The notes under the pieces were generated by a model. It saw only the letters and a program-made list of their open reading frames with translations. It ran no database searches and was not told the DNA's origin. This document shows, one piece after another, positions 1 through 5,711 of a DNA stretch of 9,826 nucleotides. Made by a program: the position numbers and the translations under genes. The DNA comes from Chloroflexota bacterium (GTDB taxonomy: Bacteria > Chloroflexota > Limnocylindria > Limnocylindrales > CSP1-4): assembly GCA_025935655.1 (NCBI GenBank), contig JAICUV010000116.1, forward strand, positions 1-9,826, written 5' to 3'. The first letter of the stretch is position 1. Each line of letters begins with the position of its first letter.

Positions 1-487
1 AGACGGCCCGTGCGAGTGCCACCGCCTGGCGCTGCCCGCCGGACAGCGACTTCACCGGCAGCTTGAAGCGCGTGACGTTGGGGTTCAGGCGGCCCATGAC
101 CTTGCGCGTCTCGGCCTCCATGGTCGAGTCATCGAGGCTGCCGATGAGGGTCGTCTTCTCGCGGCCGAGGAACAGGTTGCCCGGCGCGTCGATGTTGTCG
201 GCGAGCGCGAGCGTCTGGTAGATCGTCTCGATGTTGAGCGCCTTGGCGTCACGCGGGTTCTTGATCGTGACCGGCTTGCCTTCGACGAGGATCTCGCCCG
301 TGTCCGCGGGGTGCGCGCCGGACAGCACGCGCATGAGCGTGGACTTGCCGGCGCCGTTGCCGCCGACGAGGCCGATGACCTCGCCCGCGTGGAGGTCGAT
401 CGTGACCTCGCGTACGGCGTGCACGCCGCCGAACGCGACGTTGATGTTGCGCATCTCGACGAGCGGCGTGCGCTCCGCGACCGTCAT
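1..487 (-). CDS. xylG: Sugar ABC transporter ATP-binding protein (XylG-like), 3' part outside the window
   Basis: This is the energising subunit of the sugar importer whose permease and binding protein lie just upstream. It hydrolyses ATP on the cytoplasmic face. The visible 162 residues start MTVAERTPLVEM and contain a Walker A loop GGNGAGKST at residues 42-50, a Q-loop (TIYQTLALADN, Gln91) and the ABC signature LSGGQRQAVALARAV beginning at residue 148. The window ends before Walker B, so I cannot tell whether it is a single-domain ATPase or the two-domain form of E. coli XylG. I chose ATG at 487 because GGAAGGAGA (495-503) sits 7 nt before it. An in-frame ATG at 514 overlaps the permease stop as ATGA but has no convincing ribosome site. 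The family is certain. The substrate is inferred from the neighbours. Confidence 0.93.
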   Translation of the reverse strand, partial: MTVAERTPLVEMRNINVAFGGVHAVREVTIDLHAGEVIGLVGGNGAGKSTLMRVLSGAHPADTGEILVEGKPVTIKNPRDAKALNIETIYQTLALADNIDAPGNLFLGREKTTLIGSLDDSTMEAETRKVMGRLNPNVTRFKLPVKSLSGGQRQAVALARAV

Positions 488-494
488 CGCCGTG

Positions 495-503
495 TCTCCT
501 TCC
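495..503 (-). promoter_or_regulatory. Ribosome binding site deciding the start of the ABC ATPase gene
   Basis: GGAAGGAGA on the minus strand lies 7 nt upstream of ATG 487. It favours this start over the in-frame ATG at 514, nine codons earlier, which overlaps the permease stop codon as ATGA. Confidence 0.7.
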
Positions 504-510
504 GCCGCGG

Positions 511-1839
511 TCATCGTCCGCCGCTCCGGCGCCGGTTGAAGGTGTCGAAGCCGACCGCGAGGATCAGCACGATCCCGGCCACGACGTTCTGGCCGGGCGA
601 GTTGACGCCCATGAAGCTCAGCCCGTAGGCCAGCGACTGCATGACGAAGGCCCCGAGCACGGCGCCCGGGATCGTCCCGATGCCGCCGGCGAACGACGTC
701 CCGCCGACGACCGCCGCGGCGATCACGTACAGCTCGTAGCTCTGGCCGACGTCGAGCGTCGCCCCGTTCAGGCGGGCGGACGCGATCGCGGCCGCGAGCG
801 CGCACAGGATGCCCATCACGACGTACGTCTTGAGGATCGTCCAGCGGGTGTTGATGCCCGCGAGCTCGGCGGCGTCGGGGTTGCCGCCATAGGCGTACAC
901 GTAGCGCCCGAAGCGCCGTCGGGTGGCCATGAACGTCATCACGAGCGTCACGCCGAGCAGCAGCACGATCGGGTACGGGAACCCGGTGGGGATCTTCCAG
1001 CCGCCCGCGGGCGCGGGCCCCCAGTTCTGCTCCTGCGCGACCCGGTTCGCCAGGCCCTCGGGCCACAGCGCCGCGTTCGCGAACGCGGCCACGCCGAGGA
1101 CCGCGATGCAGCCCACGACACCGATCAGGACCTCGGCCCACATGGGCCGGAGGGGAAAGCCGAACCGTCTGCGCTGGCGTCGGCCACTCACGAGCAGGGC
1201 GATGATGGCGAGACAGCCCACGACGCCCAGGGCCCACGTGAGCGTGCCGCCCATCGACCCCTGCGCGCCGCCGCCGATGAGCTGGAACGTCGGGTCCAGG
1301 CCGGACACCGCCGCGCCGCTGGACAGGTACCAGACGACGCCGCGGATGGAGAGCAGGCCGCCCAGGGTCACGATGAACGACGGCACGCCGACGTAGGCGA
1401 TGATGAAGCCCTGGAGCGCGCCGACCGCGGCCCCCAGCGCGCCGCCCAGCAGGAGGGCGACGGCCCATCGGAACGGGAAGTCCGCGCCGAGGCCGAGGGC
1501 CGGCAGCCAGTCGGTCATCAGGAGCGCGTAGGTCATCGCGATCAGGCCCGCGAGGGAGCCGACCGACAGGTCGATGTTGCGCGACACGATCACGAGGACC
1601 ATGCCCGTCGCGATCACGGCGATGCCGGCGGCCTGCACGGCGAGCGTGATCATGTTCGTCGGCTGGAAGAACTTCCCGCCGCTCAGGATGTTGAACGTGA
1701 GCAGGATCGCGCCGAGGGCGACCAGCATGCCGAACAGGCGGAGATCGACCTCCGTCTGCGCGATGAGCCCCCGGATGGAGGTTCGGGCGGGAGGCTCGAC
1801 CTGACCGGAAACCGGTGTTGCGTCGGCCACGTTCGTCAC
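511..1839 (-). CDS. xylH: Sugar ABC transporter permease (XylH-like, BPD_transp_2 family)
   Basis: This 442-residue integral membrane protein forms the channel of a ribose/xylose-type ABC importer. Several hydrophobic segments are visible, for example around residues 36-52, 66-86, 126-150, 200-217, 236-255, 288-304, 338-354 and 370-430. Family hallmarks are RNIDLSVGS (87-95), the GVPSFIVTLGG segment (151-161), the cytoplasmic coupling loop with GRYVYAYGGNPDAAELAGIN (311-330), and VGGTSFAGGIGTIPGAVLG (378-396). It is somewhat longer than E. coli XylH (about 390 residues). The extra length includes a basic linker near 219-226 and a region near 256-285. The start is GTG 1839, preceded by AGGAGG at 1847-1852 with a 7-nt spacer. 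The gene follows the binding-protein gene across a 91-nt gap holding a strong hairpin, and it precedes the ATPase gene. The family is clear. Xylose specificity is inferred from the partner genes. Confidence 0.93.
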   Translation of the reverse strand: MTNVADATPVSGQVEPPARTSIRGLIAQTEVDLRLFGMLVALGAILLTFNILSGGKFFQPTNMITLAVQAAGIAVIATGMVLVIVSRNIDLSVGSLAGLIAMTYALLMTDWLPALGLGADFPFRWAVALLLGGALGAAVGALQGFIIAYVGVPSFIVTLGGLLSIRGVVWYLSSGAAVSGLDPTFQLIGGGAQGSMGGTLTWALGVVGCLAIIALLVSGRRQRRRFGFPLRPMWAEVLIGVVGCIAVLGVAAFANAALWPEGLANRVAQEQNWGPAPAGGWKIPTGFPYPIVLLLGVTLVMTFMATRRRFGRYVYAYGGNPDAAELAGINTRWTILKTYVVMGILCALAAAIASARLNGATLDVGQSYELYVIAAAVVGGTSFAGGIGTIPGAVLGAFVMQSLAYGLSFMGVNSPGQNVVAGIVLILAVGFDTFNRRRSGGR

Positions 1840-1846
1840 GGGCGGC

Positions 1847-1852
1847 CCTCCT
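1847..1852 (-). promoter_or_regulatory. Ribosome binding site for the GTG-started permease gene
   Basis: AGGAGG on the minus strand, 7 nt before GTG 1839, is a full consensus Shine-Dalgarno. It fixes the non-ATG start of the permease. Confidence 0.75.
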
Positions 1853-1870
1853 GGCCTGCGATCGAAGCGA

Positions 1871-1901
1871 CCTGCGCCCCCGGGGATCCCGGGGGCGCAG
1901 G
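1871..1901 (-). repeat. Perfect GC-rich inverted repeat between binding-protein and permease genes
   Basis: The arms cctgcgcccccggg (1871-1884) and cccgggggcgcagg (1888-1901) are exactly complementary over 14 bp around the 3-nt centre gat. The structure begins 29 nt after the TAG stop of the binding-protein gene and ends 18 nt before the permease Shine-Dalgarno. No T-run follows on either strand, so it is not a canonical intrinsic terminator. Hairpins at this position in sugar ABC operons (the REP element in malE-malF is the known case) protect the upstream mRNA 3' end or attenuate read-through, so that more binding protein is made than permease. That role is inferred here. Confidence 0.8.
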
Positions 1902-1930
1902 AGGTGGCTAGGTCAGCGGCTCGATGACCG

Positions 1931-3133
1931 CTACTTGCAGGCGGGCGGCGCCGTGGCGGCGTCGACGCCCTTGCACAGGTCTTCCTTGGTGATCTGGCCG
2001 GCGTCGATCGCCGTCTGCAGGTTCTCCGCCGTGAGCGGCGTCGGCTGCAGGATGAAGGACTGGACAGAGGTCCCGTTGGGGGTGGTGAACGGCGTGGCGG
2101 CGAGGCCGGCCACGGGGGCGACGGTCGGGTCCATGAGGCCGTCGGGGAGGGTCAGGCCGGCCATCGCCGTGCCCTTGCACAGCTCGAGTGCCGCGGCCCC
2201 TGCCGCCTTGCCGAGCTCGTTGGCGTTCTTGAACACGTCCACGTACTGCTTGCCCAGCGCGACGTTGTTCAGGTTGGCGGGGTCGCCGTCCTGGCCGCTG
2301 AGCGGCGGGAAGCCGTAGTTCTTGGCCGTGAGGGCGCCGACGACGCCCAGCGCAGTGCTGTCGTTCTCGGCAAGGATCGCGTCGATCTTCTTGCCGTCGG
2401 AGTTGGCCTTGTCGATGATCGCTTCCATGTTGGCCTGGGCCTTCTCGGTCTTCCACGCGTCGGTGAAGGTGCCGTCAGGTCCGTTGAGGATCACGATGTC
2501 GCCGGACGCGACCTTGTCCTTGAGGCCAGCCTCGTCCCAGCCCTGCGGCAGGAAGGTCGCGGCGTTCGGGTCGCCCGGGTCGCCCTTGATGAGGACGTAG
2601 TTGCCCTTCGGAACCTTCTTGATGACCGCGTCGGCCTCGGCCTTGCCCACGAGGACGTTGTCGAACGTGATGTACAGGATGCTCGGATCCTCGATCAGGC
2701 GGTCGTACGCGATGACCGGGATGCCGGCGTCCTTGGCCTTCTGGAGCGCCGGCAGGATGGCCTTGTTGTCCTGCGCGAGCAGGATCAGGACCTTGGCGCC
2801 CTTCGAGATCAGGGTGTCGACGTCCGTGAGCTGCTGCTCGTTGCTGAGGTTCGCGTCGGCGTCGATGTACGTGCCGCCGCCGGCCTCAACCGTCGACTTG
2901 ATGTTCGGCTGGTCGTGCGCGGCCCAGCGCGGCTGCTGGAAGTTGTTCCAGGACACGCCGACGACGCAGTCGCCGCCGGCAGCCGCGGACGAGCTCGCCC
3001 CGGCACTCGCCGGTGCGCTCGCCGGCGCACTGGCCGGCGCGGTGGTCGGGGCCGTCGTGGCGCCGCCACCGTTGCAGGCAGCGACCAGGATCGCGGTTGC
3101 GCCCGCGATCGTGGCCAGCTTCCGGATACCCAT
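1931..3133 (-). CDS. xylF: D-xylose-type ABC transporter substrate-binding lipoprotein (XylF-like)
   Basis: This 400-residue extracytoplasmic receptor delivers a sugar to the permease. The N-terminus (MGIRKLATIAGATAILVAAC) is a lipoprotein signal ending in lipobox VAAC, with Cys20 as the lipid-anchored residue. An Ala/Pro/Ser/Thr linker follows (about 22-54), then a periplasmic-binding-protein fold. Compared from memory with E. coli XylF, the sugar-contact positions appear kept: RW at 69-70, YDR at 143-145, Asn190, Trp227, ND at 257-258, GQDGD at 280-284 and Lys302. The mature protein has four cysteines (56, 319, 387, 399), possibly two disulfides. I chose ATG 3133 because GGAGGAGGA (3141-3149) sits 7 nt upstream. 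An 11-codon longer version from 3166 would place this site inside the coding sequence and extend the signal peptide. It is first in an operon with the permease and ATPase genes. Galactose or another aldose remains possible, but the motifs favour xylose. Confidence 0.93.
   Translation of the reverse strand: MGIRKLATIAGATAILVAACNGGGATTAPTTAPASAPASAPASAGASSSAAAGGDCVVGVSWNNFQQPRWAAHDQPNIKSTVEAGGGTYIDADANLSNEQQLTDVDTLISKGAKVLILLAQDNKAILPALQKAKDAGIPVIAYDRLIEDPSILYITFDNVLVGKAEADAVIKKVPKGNYVLIKGDPGDPNAATFLPQGWDEAGLKDKVASGDIVILNGPDGTFTDAWKTEKAQANMEAIIDKANSDGKKIDAILAENDSTALGVVGALTAKNYGFPPLSGQDGDPANLNNVALGKQYVDVFKNANELGKAAGAAALELCKGTAMAGLTLPDGLMDPTVAPVAGLAATPFTTPNGTSVQSFILQPTPLTAENLQTAIDAGQITKEDLCKGVDAATAPPACK
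3005..3040 (-). repeat. Three imperfect 12-bp tandem repeats coding the lipoprotein linker
   Basis: Units 3005-3016, 3017-3028 and 3029-3040 differ from each other at two or three bases. On the minus strand they encode repeating Ala-Pro-Ala-Ser units (about residues 32-43) in the flexible linker between lipid anchor and folded domain. A tract like this can change copy number by slippage and so change linker length without a frameshift. Confidence 0.6.
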
Positions 3134-3273
3134 GCGCGTTTCCTCCTCCACGTGCTGGCTCAGCATCCACGACGACCGCCGCTGCCGCCGCGTAGGCTAC
3201 AACGTCGGTCGAGCGTCGACCTGATCTGGCAGTTCGACGCGTTGGCGCGTCGGCGGCGTCGGCTCGTGGGCGG
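3134..3273. promoter_or_regulatory. Gap upstream of the sugar-transport operon, with two dyad symmetries
   Basis: This 140-nt stretch separates the repressor stop from the binding-protein start and should carry the transporter promoter. It holds the consensus Shine-Dalgarno GGAGGAGGA (minus strand, 3141-3149) and two short perfect inverted repeats. These are ggtcga-gcg-tcgacc (3207-3221) and cgacgcg-ttgg-cgcgtcg (3235-3252). The second starts 21 nt past the repressor stop but has no T-run, so it is at best a weak terminator. Either could be the repressor operator. No convincing -35/-10 pair was found. Confidence 0.4.
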
Positions 3274-4509
3274 TCATCGTGACGCGCCGGCGAGTCGCTT
3301 GTCGGGCGCCGGCCTGGCCATGAAGCCTGCCGGGTCCGAGAGGACGGGCTCGAGCGCCACCTCCGCCGCTCCGATGAGCGGCGCGTCGGCGCCGAGCGTT
3401 GCGGGAACGATGCGCACCAAGGCTCGCGGCGCAGGCAGCGCGTGTGCGCTGAGCCCGGCCTCGACCGTGTTGCGGATGACCGGATAGATCCGGCCGTGCA
3501 TGGACCCGAGCACGATGAGCTGCGGGTTGAGGATGTTCACGAGCCCCGCCAGGCCGACGGCGAGCCAGCGGCCGACGTGCTCCAGGGAGGCGACCGCGAC
3601 GGGATTGCCCGCGGCGGCCTCGCGCAGGACGGTCTCGATGCCGTCGCGGCCCGCGTCGGGCGGCAGCCCGGCGAGGGCGAGGAGCGCACCTTCGCCGACC
3701 TCGGTCTCCCAGCAACCGATCGCGCCGCACCGACACGGGGCGCCCCCTGGATTGACCGGCAGGTGCCCGATCTCGCCGCCGTAGCCCGCGAACCCGTCGA
3801 GGGGCCTGCCGGCGATGATCACGCCGCCGCCGACACCCACCTCACCGGACACGTACAGCAGGTCGTCCACGCCGACCCCGGAACCGCGGCGGTGCTCCGC
3901 CAGCGCGCCCAGGTCGCCGTCGTTGGCCACCACGACCGGGACGTCCATGTCCAGCGCGCGGGCGAGGCGATCCCCGAACGGCACGTCCACCCAGCCCAGG
4001 TTCGGGGCCATGGCCACGTGCCCGTCACCGCGCCTGATCACGCCGGCGACGGCGACGCCGACCCCGACGATCGGCGCCTTCGTCCGGGACCGCATCTCGG
4101 ACGCCATCCTCGCGATGTGCTCGACCACGTCCTCGACGGACCGCTCGTCGCGGGGCCGGTCCACCCGCTCGTGGTGATCGATGGCGCCGTCGAGCCCGAC
4201 GATCGCGACCGCCAGCGAGTCGACGAGGAGCTCCACCGCGATGACCACCGCGGCATCGGGCGCGATCCGGACGACGGGGGAGGGACGACCGGGCGTGCCG
4301 CGGCGGACTGCGGCCGCCTCCTGGACGATGCCCGCAGCGGCGAGCTCGCCGACGAGGCCCCGGATCGCGGTCCTGGTCAGGCCGGTGGCGGCCACGAGCT
4401 CCGAGCGAGACAGCGGCCCGCTGTCATGCAGCCCGCGCACGAGCGCGGACAGGTTCGCCCGGCGCACGGTCTCGCTGCGCTGCCCAATGTCGACCCGTCC
4501 GAGTCGCAA
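3274..4509 (-). CDS. xylR: ROK-family transcriptional repressor (XylR-like)
   Basis: This 411-residue sugar-responsive DNA-binding protein probably represses the adjacent transporter operon until its sugar appears. An N-terminal winged helix-turn-helix (about 15-72) contains SRSELVAATGLTRTAIRGLV at 34-53. A ROK sugar-binding domain follows, with ANDGD (195-199), GGEIGH (244-249) and the zinc motif CRCGAIGCWE (259-268), with His249 ten residues before Cys259. The DxGxT phosphate loop of ROK sugar kinases is absent near residues 88-108 (AVELLVDS there), so it should be a regulator and not a kinase. I chose TTG 4509 because AAAGGA (4519-4524) lies 9 nt upstream and the protein then begins where ROK repressors usually do (MRLGRVDIGQRSETVRRANL). 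The frame stays open to an ATG at 4770, but that extension overlaps the divergent dehydrogenase. The family is certain. The ligand is inferred from the transporter. Confidence 0.92.
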   Translation of the reverse strand: MRLGRVDIGQRSETVRRANLSALVRGLHDSGPLSRSELVAATGLTRTAIRGLVGELAAAGIVQEAAAVRRGTPGRPSPVVRIAPDAAVVIAVELLVDSLAVAIVGLDGAIDHHERVDRPRDERSVEDVVEHIARMASEMRSRTKAPIVGVGVAVAGVIRRGDGHVAMAPNLGWVDVPFGDRLARALDMDVPVVVANDGDLGALAEHRRGSGVGVDDLLYVSGEVGVGGGVIIAGRPLDGFAGYGGEIGHLPVNPGGAPCRCGAIGCWETEVGEGALLALAGLPPDAGRDGIETVLREAAAGNPVAVASLEHVGRWLAVGLAGLVNILNPQLIVLGSMHGRIYPVIRNTVEAGLSAHALPAPRALVRIVPATLGADAPLIGAAEVALEPVLSDPAGFMARPAPDKRLAGASR

Positions 4510-4621
4510 GGTTTGTGTTCCTTTCTTGCAAACGTATGCCAGACTCTCGCAAGGCAGTGACCGTGTCAAGTCCGAGCCGCACGCGACAGGACGACAGAGG
4601 TCCCGCGACCCGGAGGTGGTG
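4510..4621. promoter_or_regulatory. Divergent control region between the ROK repressor and the dehydrogenase operon
   Basis: This 112-bp gap lies between a leftward regulator and a rightward metabolic operon. It is visibly richer in A and T near 4511-4540 than the flanking genes. It holds an interrupted inverted repeat gtttg-N13-caaac (4511-4533), a direct repeat tcgcaagg (4504-4511 and 4547-4554), and a TTGACA hexamer on the minus strand (4564-4569) with no matching -10 at 16-18 nt. The inverted repeat overlaps the repressor's ribosome site, a position that would allow autoregulation. Operator assignment is a guess. The presence of control sites is strongly implied by the gene layout. Confidence 0.45.
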
Positions 4622-5659
4622 ATGGCAGCGGAACCGACGAGGGCAGGGGGGCCCCTGGGCCCGGGCGACGGCCGACGGCTGCGCTGGGGCGTGCTCTCGA
4701 CCGCGGACATCGGGGTCATGAAGGTCATCCCGGGGATCCGGCGTTCCGCCCGCGGCGAGGTCGTCGCCATCGCCTCCCGCGACGGCGCACGGGCGACACG
4801 CGTCGCCGGCGAGCTGGGGATCCCCCGGGCGCACGCCGACTACGAGTCGCTGCTCGCCGACCCTGGCGTCGACGCGGTGTACATCCCGTTGCCCAACCAC
4901 CTCCACGCGCGCTGGACGATCGCGGCCCTTCGCGCCGGGAAGCCGGTCCTGTGCGAGAAGCCGCTGGCCATGACGGCGGACGAGGCGCAGACGATGGTGG
5001 ACGTGGCGCGGGAGACGGGCGTGCCGCTCATGGAGGCGTTCATGTACCGCCAGCACCCGTCGTGGCTGGCGCTGCGGGAGCTCCTTGCGGCGGGCCGGAT
5101 CGGGCGGCTGCGCGCGGTGGACGCCTGGTTCTCCTACCACAACGACGACCCGGCCAACATCCGCAACATCGCCGAGTTCGGCGGAGGCGCCCTCTACGAC
5201 ATCGGGTGCTACACGATCAACCTGGCCCGGATGCTGTTCGGCGCGGAGCCGGACGACGTGGTCGCCCGCGTCGTGCGTGACCCGGACCTGGGCGTGGACG
5301 TGCTGACCAGCGCGATCCTCGGCTTCGGCGACGGCCAGGCGACGTTCACGGTCTCGACGCGCGTGGAGACCGATCAGCGGGTCGACCTGTACGGCGACCG
5401 CGGCCGGATGTCGATCGACATCCCATTCAACATCCCGCCGGACCGGCCGACGCGCATCCGGGTCGTGGCGGGCGGCGATCCGCCGGTGGCTCCGCACGAG
5501 GAGGTCGTCGAGCTCCCGACGCTGGACCCGTATGCCGCCGAGGCGGACGCGTTCGCCGCCGCGGTGCTCGACGGTTCCCCCGTCCCGGTGCCGCCCGAGG
5601 ACGCGGTCGCCAACCTGCGGGTCATCCAGCGCGTCTTCGGCGCGGGAGGACCATCATGA
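4622..5659 (+). CDS. Gfo/Idh/MocA-family NAD(P)-dependent dehydrogenase, D-xylose 1-dehydrogenase-like
   Basis: This 345-residue cytoplasmic oxidoreductase probably oxidises a sugar or related polyol with NAD(P). The Rossmann domain opens with RWGVLSTADIG (21-31), an N-terminal signature shared by the D-xylose dehydrogenase / trans-dihydrodiol dehydrogenase branch. YIPLPNHLHARWTI (87-100) and the catalytic-lysine motif CEKPLAMT (111-118, Lys113) follow. The C-terminal domain carries FSYHNDDPANIRN (170-182) and GGGALYDIGCYTINLARMLF (187-206), with Asp193 and Tyr197 as likely active-site residues. ATG 4622 was chosen because GGAGG (4612-4616) lies 5 nt upstream. GTG at 4619 is adjacent and in frame but too close to that site. 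It is divergent from the ROK repressor, so xylose oxidation to xylonolactone is a natural guess. The family is sure. The substrate is not, since inositol, glucose or a dihydrodiol cannot be excluded. Confidence 0.9.
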   Translation: MAAEPTRAGGPLGPGDGRRLRWGVLSTADIGVMKVIPGIRRSARGEVVAIASRDGARATRVAGELGIPRAHADYESLLADPGVDAVYIPLPNHLHARWTIAALRAGKPVLCEKPLAMTADEAQTMVDVARETGVPLMEAFMYRQHPSWLALRELLAAGRIGRLRAVDAWFSYHNDDPANIRNIAEFGGGALYDIGCYTINLARMLFGAEPDDVVARVVRDPDLGVDVLTSAILGFGDGQATFTVSTRVETDQRVDLYGDRGRMSIDIPFNIPPDRPTRIRVVAGGDPPVAPHEEVVELPTLDPYAAEADAFAAAVLDGSPVPVPPEDAVANLRVIQRVFGAGGPS

Positions 5660-5709
5660 CGCGACGAGGGGGCGATACCACCATGGCTGGCGTTGGTCGG
5701 AGGGGCTGA
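5656..5709 (+). CDS. Possible 17-residue coupled leader ORF between dehydrogenase and haloperoxidase
   Basis: ATG 5656 overlaps the dehydrogenase stop as ATGA and is preceded by GGGAGGA (5645-5651 region, about 5 nt spacing). It reads MTRRGGDTTMAGVGRRG and stops at 5707-5709, two nucleotides before the haloperoxidase GTG. Translating it would carry ribosomes from the dehydrogenase stop directly to the haloperoxidase start, so it may act as a coupling bridge, not as a functional peptide. The composition is unremarkable (Arg/Gly-rich) and I see no conserved motif. It could easily be chance. Confidence 0.25.
   Translation: MTRRGGDTTMAGVGRRG
5699..5705 (+). promoter_or_regulatory. Ribosome binding site deciding the haloperoxidase GTG start
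   Basis: GGAGGGG lies 6 nt before GTG 5712. The next in-frame candidate, ATG 5724, lacks a site at proper distance, and the frame upstream of 5712 merely runs antiphase through the dehydrogenase C-terminus. Confidence 0.65.
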
Positions 5710-5711
5710 AC

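Noticed and set aside
1871..1901. Intrinsic terminator interpretation of the hairpin
   Set aside because: No T-run follows on either strand, and the permease and ATPase genes downstream clearly belong to the same transport system.
4181..4621. A longer start for the dehydrogenase at 4181
   Set aside because: The extra 147 residues run antisense through the repressor and show no family similarity. The Rossmann motif begins soon after ATG 4622, which has a GGAGG site.
4510..4770. An 87-codon longer start for the ROK repressor at 4770
   Set aside because: It would overlap the divergent dehydrogenase start. The added residues resemble no ROK protein, and TTG 4509 has a ribosome site and the usual ROK N-terminus.
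5532..5711. An upstream extension of the haloperoxidase inside the dehydrogenase gene
   Set aside because: The extension reads the dehydrogenase C-terminus out of frame and yields a Ser/Arg/Pro-rich sequence. GTG 5712 has a good ribosome site.
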